A stretch of DNA of 17,482 bases from an uncultured Clostridia bacterium. Lineage in GTDB: Bacteria > Bacillota > Clostridia > Peptostreptococcales > Anaerovoracaceae. The position numbers and the translations under genes were made by a program. The stretch's first letter is position 1. Every line of letters starts with the position of its first letter. Of the stretch, positions 6,800 to 13,950 are shown one piece after another. Where the stretch lies: positions 1 to 17,482 of the forward strand of contig CALDNM010000117.1 in NCBI GenBank assembly GCA_937915045.1, given 5' to 3'. The notes beneath the pieces were generated by a model. That model ran no database searches, was not told where the DNA came from, and saw only the letters and a list, made by a program, of their open reading frames with translations.

Positions 6800-7540
6800 A
6801 TGTCAGAAATGTTATATGAAAGAACTAAATTTCTCACAGATAAGCCGACACATTACTGCCCGGGATGTACTCATGGACTTGAGCACAAACTTGTAGGAGA
6901 AGTCCTCGAGGAACTCGGGATAATCGACAGAACTATAATGATCATCTCAGTAGGATGCTCAGCTCCAGCTTATGACTACGCTAATCTTGATTCGATCGCG
7001 TGTCTGCATGGACGTGCTCCTGCTACAGCTACAGGCGTAAGAGCTGCTCTTCCGGACAGCATCCTGTACCTGCACCAGGGCGACGGCGACCTGCTTTCGA
7101 TCGGACTTGACGAGACTATATCAGCAGCATCAAGAGGCGAGAATATCACAGTAGTATTCGCGAACAACAATATCTACGGTATGACAGGCGGACAGATGGC
7201 TGCTACAACTCTTATCGGACAGAAAGCTACAACATGCCCAAGAGGCAGAGACCCTAAGCTTGATGGATATCCAATGAAGGCTTGTGAGATGATCAATACT
7301 CTCACAGCGCCTAAGTTCATCGCGAGAGAAGCTCTCTATGATATTCCTCATATCAACAAGTGCAAGAAGGCCCTGAAGAAGGCATTCCAGAACCAGAAGG
7401 AAGGAAAAGGATATTCATTCGTAGAGATCCTTTCGACTTGCCCGACGAACTGGCACATGAGCCCACAGGCTTCTATGGAGCACGTAAAGAACGAGATGGA
7501 AGAAGTATATCCGCTCGGAGTATTCAGAGATGAGGACTAG
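6800..7540 (+). CDS. 2-oxoacid:ferredoxin oxidoreductase beta subunit, TPP-binding
   Basis: A 246-residue beta subunit. The TPP/Mg motif is clear: GDGD (residues 94-97) and NNNIYGMTGGQ (122-132). CPGCTHG (Cys20, Cys23), Cys53 in SVGCSAPAYDY and the Cys in LSTCPTNW are the likely ligands of the proximal [4Fe-4S] cluster, as known for KOR/VOR beta subunits. The ATG at 6800 is chosen because AAAGGAGGG lies about 9 bases upstream; a longer frame from 6767 would start inside alpha with no binding site. It begins 3 bases after the alpha stop, so translation of the two is probably coupled. It forms the active site together with the alpha subunit. Confidence 0.94.
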   Translation: MSEMLYERTKFLTDKPTHYCPGCTHGLEHKLVGEVLEELGIIDRTIMIISVGCSAPAYDYANLDSIACLHGRAPATATGVRAALPDSILYLHQGDGDLLSIGLDETISAASRGENITVVFANNNIYGMTGGQMAATTLIGQKATTCPRGRDPKLDGYPMKACEMINTLTAPKFIAREALYDIPHINKCKKALKKAFQNQKEGKGYSFVEILSTCPTNWHMSPQASMEHVKNEMEEVYPLGVFRDED

Positions 7541-7552
7541 GAGGAGTTTAAA

Positions 7553-8092
7553 ATGTTAAAAGAAGTAATAATTTCCGGTTTCGGCGGACAGGGCTCACTC
7601 CTTATCGGACAGGTTCTGGCTATGGCCGGAGTGGTCGAGGATAAAAACGCAACTTACAGACCTACTTATGGATTTGAGAAGAGGGGCGGCATCGCGTTCT
7701 GCGACGTTATCCTTTCAGACGAAGAGATAGGTTCACCTGTAGTTGAAGAGCCTGAGGCTGTTATCATCATGGACGAGAGATCTTTCAAGAGATTTGAGCC
7801 ACTGGTAAAGAAGGGCGGAGTCATGTTCTATAACACATCACTCGTCACTTCGAAGCCGTCAAGAGACGACATCAAATATTATGAAGTTCCTTGCAACGAT
7901 ATGGCTCAGGAAATGGGCAGCGACAAAGTCGCTAACATGATCATGCTCGGCGCATACATCGGATATTCCAAGGCAGTAGCTATGGATTCCGTTGAAGCGG
8001 GACTGAAAGAGAAGCTGGGACACGGCAAAGAGAAGGCTATTCCTCTCAACAGGAAAGCTCTTGAAGCCGGCGCTGCTATCTCAAACAAATAA
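7553..8092 (+). CDS. 2-oxoacid:ferredoxin oxidoreductase gamma subunit
   Basis: A 179-residue gamma subunit. It opens with the family motif SGFGGQGS (residues 8-15) and has TYGFEKRGG, a variant of the conserved YGPExRGG segment, followed by VILSDEEIGSPVV. In this family the gamma domain helps bind CoA. GGAGGAG overlaps the gap after the beta stop codon, and the intergenic space is 12 bases. It is the last gene of the delta-alpha-beta-gamma operon and is followed by a strong terminator. All four subunits of the complex are intact, so a working enzyme is expected. Confidence 0.93.
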   Translation: MLKEVIISGFGGQGSLLIGQVLAMAGVVEDKNATYRPTYGFEKRGGIAFCDVILSDEEIGSPVVEEPEAVIIMDERSFKRFEPLVKKGGVMFYNTSLVTSKPSRDDIKYYEVPCNDMAQEMGSDKVANMIMLGAYIGYSKAVAMDSVEAGLKEKLGHGKEKAIPLNRKALEAGAAISNK

Positions 8093-8128
8093 GATTTGTA
8101 TCACCAAAAAATATAGAAATAGTAATGT

Positions 8129-8162
8129 AAAACACGGAGACTTTCTGAGGTCTCCGTGTTTT
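8129..8162. terminator. Bidirectional terminator between convergent genes
   Basis: A perfect 13-bp stem (AAAACACGGAGAC / GTCTCCGTGTTTT) with an 8-base loop. The A and T runs at its ends work on either strand, so it can stop the oxidoreductase operon from the left and the regulator gene from the right. It ends one base before the regulator's stop codon. Confidence 0.9.
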
Positions 8163-8163
8163 A

Positions 8164-9555
8164 TCATTCTATAGCGTCGTGAAGAATATTAAGTCCGCGC
8201 CTGAGCTCGCTCATGTCTCTTGCCGATGTGAGCGAGACCCTGAGATACTGCTCAGGCATGCTCCTGCCGCTCAGGAACCTTTCGGAATGAAAGACCTTGA
8301 TGCCTTTTTCGAGAAGGGAGTGCTCAAGATCCCTGAAGTCCTGTACCGGTTTTATTGGCAGCCATCTGAACAGGCTGAGCGGATGACCGACGCAGGCGTA
8401 CTGCGGAAATATCCCGGCGTATATAGCGTTGACCTGCTTCGCTAGTTCTATCTTAGTCTTCATGACATCGTACGCCAGCCCCGAAAGGATGGCTTCTGTG
8501 ACAATGTCTGCGTCCAGAGACGAAGTCTTGATGTCTATATCGTTCAGAGTCTCTTTGAGGTCTTTGCGGTATTCGGCAGGGAAGACCATGAAAGCTGTAC
8601 GGAGTCCCGAGCAGATCGGTTTCGACGCAGTCGATATATATACAGTCCTTTCGGGCATAAGACACTGCATCGGAGAACTGTACAGGTCCTCATCACCGAG
8701 CGAAATGAACGCGTAAGCGTCGTCTTCAATAAGGATGAGGTCATTGTGCCTTATGATAGTCGAAAGAGCCTGTTTTCGCCGTTCTGTAGTAATGACAGCG
8801 GTCGGATTGTTGCATGAAGGCATGAGGAATATCCCGTTTATCTTTCGGCGTTTGCACGCGGCTTCAAGTTCCCCGGGAAGCATGCCCATATTGTCACATG
8901 GTATCGGTATGAGCTGGATACGGAAACGTTTAGCCACTTCAATAAAGTTAGAATATGAAAACGATTCTACGGCGATCCTGTCTCCCGGCTCAAAGAGCGC
9001 GAACAGCGCGATCGCTATAGCGTTCTGAGCCCCTGAGGTGAGCATCATATGATCAGAGTCGGTATCGATACCGAACTGCTTGAGCCAGTAGACCGCAGCC
9101 TGGAGCTGATGGGGCATACCGTAAGGATTGTAGTAATTGAGGAGCTGTTCGGCGTACCTCTTGCCGAGCGTCTTCTTCGCGCATTCCAGTATGAGACTGT
9201 TCGTCTGCTCGAAAGAAGCGACCGGAGCGAGGTCTATGATGTTCCTCGGGACTTCTGTCGCAGCGACAGCGTCAGCACCGTGCCTGGTAGGAGAGACGAA
9301 CGTGCCGCGTCCTGTAACGGCATAAGTCAGGCCCTTCAGTTCAGCTATTTTGTACGCTCTTGTGACTGTAGTAAAATTGATATCGAGGAAATCAGCCAGT
9401 TCACGCTGAGGCGGAAGCTGAGTGTCAGGCGGCAGATAGCCATTGATTATGTCGTCTTCGAGTTTTTTAGCTAATGACTGATAGATAGGACGTCTAAGAT
9501 CATTCTTATCAGGCTTCCATGACATGGGATAATCTTCGAATGAATTTACAGGCAT
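8164..9555 (-). CDS. MocR-type regulator: GntR HTH fused to a PLP aminotransferase-like domain
   Basis: A 463-residue regulator. Residues about 20-88 form a GntR-type winged helix (PIYQSLAKKLEDDI, LPPQRELADFLDINFTTVTRAY, GRGTFV). Residues about 105-460 are a fold-type I aminotransferase domain with N250-P251-T252, D278/D279 and Y281, the PLP lysine K312 in STASKP, and R319 following. All key PLP residues are present, so it should bind PLP and sense an amino compound or PLP itself. The start at 9555 is supported by GGAGG 7 bases upstream. It converges on the oxidoreductase operon and runs divergently from rlmN. MocR proteins often regulate nearby genes, but which target applies here is unknown. 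Confidence 0.93.
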   Translation of the reverse strand: MPVNSFEDYPMSWKPDKNDLRRPIYQSLAKKLEDDIINGYLPPDTQLPPQRELADFLDINFTTVTRAYKIAELKGLTYAVTGRGTFVSPTRHGADAVAATEVPRNIIDLAPVASFEQTNSLILECAKKTLGKRYAEQLLNYYNPYGMPHQLQAAVYWLKQFGIDTDSDHMMLTSGAQNAIAIALFALFEPGDRIAVESFSYSNFIEVAKRFRIQLIPIPCDNMGMLPGELEAACKRRKINGIFLMPSCNNPTAVITTERRKQALSTIIRHNDLILIEDDAYAFISLGDEDLYSSPMQCLMPERTVYISTASKPICSGLRTAFMVFPAEYRKDLKETLNDIDIKTSSLDADIVTEAILSGLAYDVMKTKIELAKQVNAIYAGIFPQYACVGHPLSLFRWLPIKPVQDFRDLEHSLLEKGIKVFHSERFLSGRSMPEQYLRVSLTSARDMSELRRGLNILHDAIE

Positions 9556-9582
9556 TTAAGCACCTCCAAGAAACGTATAACT

Positions 9583-9610
9583 ATATTATGTAATCTTAAT
9601 GCTTTTTCAA
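9583..9610 (-). promoter_or_regulatory. Promoter of the MocR-type regulator gene (minus strand)
   Basis: Read on the minus strand: TTGAAA (9605-9610), a 16-base spacer and TAATAT (9583-9588), 27 bases before the start codon. The element is upstream of GGAGG at 9562-9567. Confidence 0.65.
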
Positions 9611-9649
9611 ATACATATAATTATAACTTGGATTGTATGGAAAAGCAAT

Positions 9650-9674
9650 ATGTGCCACATCCTCTTTTATGTGG
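9650..9674. promoter_or_regulatory. Cluster of three ATGTG half-sites between divergent promoters
   Basis: ATGTG-C-CACAT (9650-9660) is a perfect odd palindrome. A further ATGTGG at 9669-9674 pairs with CCACAT (9655-9660) as a 6-8-6 inverted repeat and abuts the -10 box of rlmN. It lies between the promoters of the MocR-type gene and rlmN and may be an operator. Binding is inferred only from symmetry and position. Confidence 0.4.
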
Positions 9675-9680
9675 TATAAT
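9672..9680 (+). promoter_or_regulatory. Extended -10 promoter of rlmN
   Basis: TGG-TATAAT is a TGn-extended consensus -10 box. I see no good -35 box at the right distance, which is common for extended -10 promoters. The transcript would start about 50 bases before the rlmN start codon. Confidence 0.7.
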
Positions 9681-9736
9681 ATACCGCACGCGCGAAGAAG
9701 TTTGTTATGCCGATGATAGGCGGAACAGAGGGAATA

Positions 9737-10789
9737 ATGGAAAAAAGCAAAACAAATTTGAAGGATATGAGCCTTAAAGAACTTGAAGGATATATGAAGA
9801 GCACGGGAGAAAAAACTTTCCGCGCGAAACAGGTATTCCAATGGATGTACAGAGGGGTATCGGGATTCGATGAGATGACAGACCTGTCAAAGCCTATGAG
9901 AGACAAACTCGAACAGGAAGCGACAATATCATGTTTGTCTCTTGATACGGTGCAGAAGTCGGAGGATGGCACGAGGAAGTACCTTTTCAGGACTCGCGAC
10001 GGAAATCATATCGAAAGCGTATTCATGAAGTATAAATACGGCAACTCGATATGTGTGTCGTCACAGGCCGGATGCGCTATGGGATGCAAATTCTGCGCGT
10101 CGGGGGTTGATGGACTGGCCAGAGATCTCACCGCGGGAGAGATCGCGGATCAGGTCATCCAGGCGGAGAACGAAACAGGTGAAAAAATAAGCCATATAGT
10201 AGTGATGGGAACGGGTGAACCGTTCAACAACTACGACGCGCTTATAAAATTTATCGATATGATGCACGCGGAAGAGGGCCTCGGTATCGGACTTAGGAAC
10301 ATTACTGTATCGACTTGCGGTATCATTCCTGTGATGGAAAAATTCACTGAGGAATATCCTCAGGTAAATCTGGCGATATCTCTTCACGCGCCGAATGACA
10401 GGATCAGGAAGGAAATCATGCCGGTGGCAGAAAGCTTTGGCATGGACGAACTTCTCACAGCATGCCGTGAACACGTCAAAAAGACAGGCAGAAGAGTGAC
10501 GTTCGAATACGCTCTCATAAGAGGCCTCAATGACTCTGATCGCAATATATCGGAGCTTGCTGGACGGCTGAGAGGGATGATCTGCCACGTCAATCTTATA
10601 CCTTTAAATAGTGTGAAGGAGAGCGGGCTCAGAGGCAGCACCAGAAAGAGAGCTATGGATATCGCGGAATATCTCGACGGGCGAGGGATCCCATGTACAG
10701 TGAGGCGAGAACTTGGGTCTGATATAGACGCGGCCTGCGGGCAGCTCAGACTGAGCCGCGAAACAGAAATAAATGACGAAAACCATTAA
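9737..10789 (+). CDS. rlmN: RlmN: dual-specificity 23S rRNA / tRNA adenine-C2 methyltransferase
   Basis: A 350-residue radical SAM enzyme that methylates C2 of 23S rRNA A2503 and of A37 in some tRNAs. The 4Fe-4S motif is C113-x3-C117-x2-C120. MGTGEP (157-162) binds SAM, and C334 in GSDIDAACG is the cysteine that forms the methyl/RNA adduct; the paired resolving region is intact. The N-terminal KTFRAKQVFQWMY is typical of the family. The ATG at 9737 gives a family-like N terminus and has GAGGGA close upstream, although the spacing of 3 bases is short. An in-frame ATG at 9707 would add ten residues and cannot be excluded. The gene is single, with its own promoter, and no terminator is seen before the next promoter at 10817. 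Confidence 0.95.
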   Translation: MEKSKTNLKDMSLKELEGYMKSTGEKTFRAKQVFQWMYRGVSGFDEMTDLSKPMRDKLEQEATISCLSLDTVQKSEDGTRKYLFRTRDGNHIESVFMKYKYGNSICVSSQAGCAMGCKFCASGVDGLARDLTAGEIADQVIQAENETGEKISHIVVMGTGEPFNNYDALIKFIDMMHAEEGLGIGLRNITVSTCGIIPVMEKFTEEYPQVNLAISLHAPNDRIRKEIMPVAESFGMDELLTACREHVKKTGRRVTFEYALIRGLNDSDRNISELAGRLRGMICHVNLIPLNSVKESGLRGSTRKRAMDIAEYLDGRGIPCTVRRELGSDIDAACGQLRLSRETEINDENH

Positions 10790-10795
10790 AAAACG

Positions 10796-10845
10796 AATAC
10801 GAATAGTGTTTTGATATTGAGAAAAAGATATTCGTATTGTATAAT
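10796..10845 (+). promoter_or_regulatory. Promoter with a flanking 10-bp inverted repeat
   Basis: TTGAGA (10817-10822), a 17-base spacer and consensus TATAAT (10840-10845) form a strong promoter for the P-loop gene. AATACGAATA (10796-10805) and TATTCGTATT (10829-10838) are perfect inverted repeats, one just upstream of the -35 box and one in the spacer against the -10 box. This layout suits a repressor that bridges or covers the promoter. Confidence 0.7.
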
Positions 10846-10877
10846 AAACACAAAGAAAAATTAAGGAGGAGAATGTT

Positions 10878-11300
10878 ATGGTGAAATTGTTAGTGGGACA
10901 CAAAGGCAGCGGGAAGACCAAACAGATGATCGAAAGAGCCAATGATCTCGTGGACAATACTAATGGCCATGTGATTTTTATCAACAAGAACCACAGGCTG
11001 ACATACAATCTGAAGCATGATATCAGAGTCGTATGCATGGAGGATTTCCCTCACATAACGAACAGCGACGAATATATCGGGTTCCTGTATGGAATCATCA
11101 GTTCAGACCACGATATAGACACGATGTTCATTGATGGTATCCTGAAGCACGCGGATGTTTCATTAGGCAATTTGCCTGTATTTATAAACAGACTGAAGAA
11201 AATATCAGCGATGTTTGAGATCGAATTCGTCGTAAGTCTCTCAGCAGAGAGAGAAGAAATGATCGGCGTTGATTTCACAGATTGCGAAATACTGAACTAG
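10878..11300 (+). CDS. Small P-loop NTPase-like protein of unknown function
   Basis: A 140-residue cytoplasmic protein. Walker A is G7-H-K-G-S-G-K13-T14 and a Walker B-like strand ends at D86 (DTMFIDG). A further strand, EFVVSLS (115-121), sits where a sensor-1 residue would be. The core looks like a complete but minimal P-loop fold. The start of the loop and spacing recall type II thymidine kinases (GxxxSGKT followed by a helix), but the zinc ribbon and lasso region of that family are missing, so I do not call it one. Similar small Clostridia proteins have been loosely labelled PilT-like. AAGGAGGA lies 7 bases upstream of the ATG. The gene is monocistronic, between a strong promoter with an inverted repeat and a terminator. 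No function is assigned. Confidence 0.8.
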   Translation: MVKLLVGHKGSGKTKQMIERANDLVDNTNGHVIFINKNHRLTYNLKHDIRVVCMEDFPHITNSDEYIGFLYGIISSDHDIDTMFIDGILKHADVSLGNLPVFINRLKKISAMFEIEFVVSLSAEREEMIGVDFTDCEILN

Positions 11301-11338
11301 TTGTTTTACAGCAGGCTTGTTAAAAAACATGTATATTT

Positions 11339-11367
11339 CAGGACGCCTTTTTAGGGCGTCCTGTTTT
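11339..11367 (+). terminator. Terminator of the P-loop gene
   Basis: A perfect 9-bp stem CAGGACGCC / GGCGTCCTG with a TTTTTAG loop is followed by TTTTA. The T tract is short but the stem is strong. I see no convincing promoter between it and the Nudix gene 50 bases further on, so some read-through is likely. Confidence 0.75.
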
Positions 11368-11416
11368 ATAGGCCGGTCGATCTGTCTGAGCGCGGCGGGC
11401 CGTGACGGAGGTTATG

Positions 11417-12043
11417 ATGGAAGATAAAACTTTGACGTTTGATAGGATAAAGGACACCCTGAGGAGCCGTCCTGTAGGGGCCGTTGGAAAATATCGTTTC
11501 TTTTCGGTCATGATCCCGCTCGTGGAGATATCCGGTGAGCTGCATCTGCTGTATGAAGTGCGGTCGAGCGATCTCGACACTCAGCCGGGAGAAGTCTGTT
11601 TCCCGGGAGGCATGATCGAAAAGGGAGAGACACCGCTCCAGGCGGCAGTACGCGAGACGAGAGAAGAACTTGGCGTTCCAGGAAAGGCGATCGAGATATA
11701 CGCGGAAACTGACACGCTGTATGCTCCCGCGATGTTCGCTATGCACTGTTACGCCGGCAGACTTGACATATCGGAGATGAAAATAGGGAAAGATGAAGTC
11801 GCTGATGTGTTCACAGTGCCTGTATCGTGGTTCATGGAACACGATCCTGAGATCCACTACACAGATCTCATACAGGAAGCACAGGATGATTTCCCATACG
11901 AGAAAGTCAATTCAGAAGGCGGATATCCATGGCGCCGGGGGAAAGTACCGGTCCCGATATACGACAACGGGAAATATCCTATATGGGGAATAACGGCAAG
12001 GATAACAAATGATTTCATAAAGATCCTTAAGGGCGAGAAATAG
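11417..12043 (+). CDS. Nudix hydrolase, CoA pyrophosphatase (NudL)-like
   Basis: A 208-residue protein. The Nudix box is complete: G65-x5-E71-x7-R79-E80-T81-x-E83-E84-x-G86-V87. Just before it, LLYEVRSSDLDTQPGEVCFPGG matches in pattern the extra motif of CoA-specific Nudix enzymes (LLxxRS...PGxxxFPGG). The likely reaction is hydrolysis of CoA, oxidised CoA or acyl-CoA to 3',5'-ADP and phosphopantetheine. The ATG at 11417 is chosen because GGAGG ends 5 bases before it; the adjacent ATG (11414) or a GTG at 11402 are less well spaced. The C-terminal tail (PYEKVNSEGGYPW, PIYDNGKYPIWGITARI) is as in related proteins. It is followed after 9 bases by an amidase gene, probably co-transcribed. Confidence 0.85.
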   Translation: MEDKTLTFDRIKDTLRSRPVGAVGKYRFFSVMIPLVEISGELHLLYEVRSSDLDTQPGEVCFPGGMIEKGETPLQAAVRETREELGVPGKAIEIYAETDTLYAPAMFAMHCYAGRLDISEMKIGKDEVADVFTVPVSWFMEHDPEIHYTDLIQEAQDDFPYEKVNSEGGYPWRRGKVPVPIYDNGKYPIWGITARITNDFIKILKGEK

Positions 12044-12052
12044 GAGGATATC

Positions 12053-12859
12053 ATGAAATACAAGATCGCTTTATGTCAGATGGCCTGCGTCGACTCAAAA
12101 GAAGAGAATACGCGCGTGGCCAGCGCGATGATAAAGAAAGCGGCGGAAAATGGCGCGGATATTATATCGCTGCCGGAGATGTGGCCGTGTCTTTATGACG
12201 CGGCGTATTTCAGAGCAAACGCGGAACCTGAAGGCGGACCTCTGACCGAGAAAATGTCAGAATGGGCGAAAGAAAATGGAGTATATCTCGTCGGAGGGAG
12301 CATTCCGCTTCTCAGAGGCAATGAAATGTATAATACGTGCTTTGTTTTCGGAAGAGACGGTGAAAAACTGGCTGTTCACGACAAAGTGCATCTGTTCGAT
12401 ATAGATGTCGAGAACGGTATCTCGTTCAAAGAGTCGGATTCATTCACGCCGGGAGATCATGCTACCGTATTTGAAACTGAATTCGGAACGATAGGGGTGG
12501 AGATATGTTTTGATGTCAGATTCCCTGAATTCGCGAGAAAGACGTCGCTTGACGGCGCGAAGCTGATATTCCTGCCGGCGGCCTTCAATATGACTACAGG
12601 TCCGGCGCACTGGGAACTCACGATGCGCGCGAGAGCGCTCGATGATCAGGTGTATTTCGCGGCCTGCAGCCCCGCGAGAGACGAGGCCGGTCCGTATGTG
12701 GCGTATGGACATTCCATGATCGTATCGCCGTGGGGGGATGTAGTCGCGGAGGCCGATGAAAAGGAACAGATAATTTACTCAGATATCGATACTGACTATG
12801 TGGATTCGATAAGGAGACAACTCCCGCTTATAGCGCAGAGGAGACCTGAACTGTATTAG
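12053..12859 (+). CDS. Carbon-nitrogen hydrolase, Nit2/omega-amidase-like
   Basis: A 268-residue nitrilase-superfamily enzyme with the full catalytic set: E42 (LPEMW), K111 (HDKVHLFD) and C152 (EICFDVRFPE). The segments HLFDIDVENGISFKESDSFTPGD and CFDVRFPE resemble Nit2-type omega-amidases, which hydrolyse 2-oxoglutaramate or 2-oxosuccinamate to the 2-oxoacid and ammonia; deaminated glutathione amidase activity is an alternative in the same branch. AGGAGG overlaps the stop region of the Nudix gene and lies 6 bases before the ATG. Being paired with a Nudix hydrolase suggests metabolite clean-up, but that is inference. The length is normal and the gene looks intact. Confidence 0.9.
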   Translation: MKYKIALCQMACVDSKEENTRVASAMIKKAAENGADIISLPEMWPCLYDAAYFRANAEPEGGPLTEKMSEWAKENGVYLVGGSIPLLRGNEMYNTCFVFGRDGEKLAVHDKVHLFDIDVENGISFKESDSFTPGDHATVFETEFGTIGVEICFDVRFPEFARKTSLDGAKLIFLPAAFNMTTGPAHWELTMRARALDDQVYFAACSPARDEAGPYVAYGHSMIVSPWGDVVAEADEKEQIIYSDIDTDYVDSIRRQLPLIAQRRPELY

Positions 12860-12865
12860 TTCAGG
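12845..12865 (+). terminator. Stem-loop across the stop codon of the amidase gene, weak terminator
   Basis: CCTGAACT / AGTTCAGG is a perfect 8-bp inverted repeat with a 5-base loop that contains the start of the TAG stop codon. Only GTTT follows, so it may be a weak terminator or an mRNA 3'-end stabiliser. Confidence 0.45.
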
Positions 12866-12866
12866 G

Positions 12867-12895
12867 TTTAAAATAAACAGGATATAAGTTATAAT
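12867..12895 (+). promoter_or_regulatory. Probable promoter of the BMP lipoprotein / ygiQ / methyltransferase unit
   Basis: Consensus TATAAT (12890-12895) has the weak -35 match TTTAAA (12867-12872) at a 17-base distance. It starts 33 bases before the lipoprotein start codon. Confidence 0.55.
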
Positions 12896-12927
12896 AAAAA
12901 AAAGATATAACTGTGTTCGGAGATGAT

Positions 12928-13950
12928 ATGTTGAGATTGAGAAAAATAGTGACGGGCTTTCTCGTCGTTGCTTTGGCAGTGACGATGTGTTCGTGCACGA
13001 AGCCGGAAAATAAAGTTGTCAAAAGCGATCCAAAGATTATTTTCGTGACTGATGTTGGAGGTCTCGGAGATGGCACTTTCAATGACTCTATCTGGAACGC
13101 GTGTGAGAACGCGGCAGATAAGTACAGTGTCGATATAAGATGTCTTGAATCAAAGACTGATTCAGATATCAAGACAAATATCGATGAAGCGTCGAATGAG
13201 GAGCCATCGCTTGTAGTAGCGTGCGGCGCGACGGCCGCGAAAGTGATAAAGGGCATGTCAAAGGATTATCCTGATGTGAACTATACTCTTGTTGATAACT
13301 ATCTGGAGCGTGACAATGTATCCGGGATAGTATTCAAGGAACAGGAAGGCTCTTTCCTCGCCGGAGTCGCGGCAGCCATGAAGACTGAAACAAATACAGT
13401 GGGATTCATTGGAGGGAAAAAGATAGCTTCTATACAGCGTTTCTATTATGGATATCTGGCGGGAGTCAAATCAGTGGATGAAAACGTGAAAGTCGTAAGA
13501 ACATATACAGGATCGTTCAACAATAAAGTTGACGGGATGAAGGCCGCTAAGCTTGAGTACGCGAAGGGCGCGGATGTTATATTCGCCGCGGCAGGGTACG
13601 ATGGTACCGGAGTTATCAAATATGCGGGATTGAAAAATTTCAGCGTTATCGGAGTCGATAAGGATCAGTCTTCACTGGATAAAGAGCATGTGCTGTGTTC
13701 TATGACCAAGAACATAAACGATGCTGTCTGCAGTGAGATCAGAGACGCTTCAAAGGACAAATTCAAGGCTGGAGAAAAAGTATATACGCTGAAGAAAAAC
13801 GGTCTGGAACTGAGCGATAAGGCGGGGAACCTTACGCAGGATATGAAGACGGCTATTTCAAAATGGTCACAGGCCATAAAGAGCGGGCAGTTCACGGTGC
13901 CATACAGCAAGTCGACATATGCCTCATTCAAGATCCCTAAGCTCAAATGA
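12928..13950 (+). CDS. BMP-family (PnrA-like) substrate-binding lipoprotein
   Basis: A 340-residue extracytoplasmic binding protein of the basic membrane protein family, which in studied members binds nucleosides for ABC import. The lipoprotein signal is RLRKIVTGFLVVALAVTMCSC; C23 is the more likely lipidated residue because Ser precedes it, with C21 as the alternative. Family segments are clear: IIFVTDVGGLGDGTFNDS (about 38-55), FKEQEGSFLAGVAAAM, VGFIGGKK and IFAAAGYDGTG. The start at 12928 follows CGGAG with 5-base spacing; an upstream GTG at 12913 has no binding site. No BMP-type ATPase or permease gene lies in the window, so its transporter must be elsewhere or absent. The stop overlaps the ygiQ start by ATGA, so translational coupling is likely. 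Confidence 0.9.
   Translation: MLRLRKIVTGFLVVALAVTMCSCTKPENKVVKSDPKIIFVTDVGGLGDGTFNDSIWNACENAADKYSVDIRCLESKTDSDIKTNIDEASNEEPSLVVACGATAAKVIKGMSKDYPDVNYTLVDNYLERDNVSGIVFKEQEGSFLAGVAAAMKTETNTVGFIGGKKIASIQRFYYGYLAGVKSVDENVKVVRTYTGSFNNKVDGMKAAKLEYAKGADVIFAAAGYDGTGVIKYAGLKNFSVIGVDKDQSSLDKEHVLCSMTKNINDAVCSEIRDASKDKFKAGEKVYTLKKNGLELSDKAGNLTQDMKTAISKWSQAIKSGQFTVPYSKSTYASFKIPKLK

Noticed and set aside
12913..12927. GTG at 12913 as start of the BMP lipoprotein
   Set aside because: No binding site precedes it and it would place acidic residues before the signal peptide; CGGAG correctly spaces the ATG at 12928.
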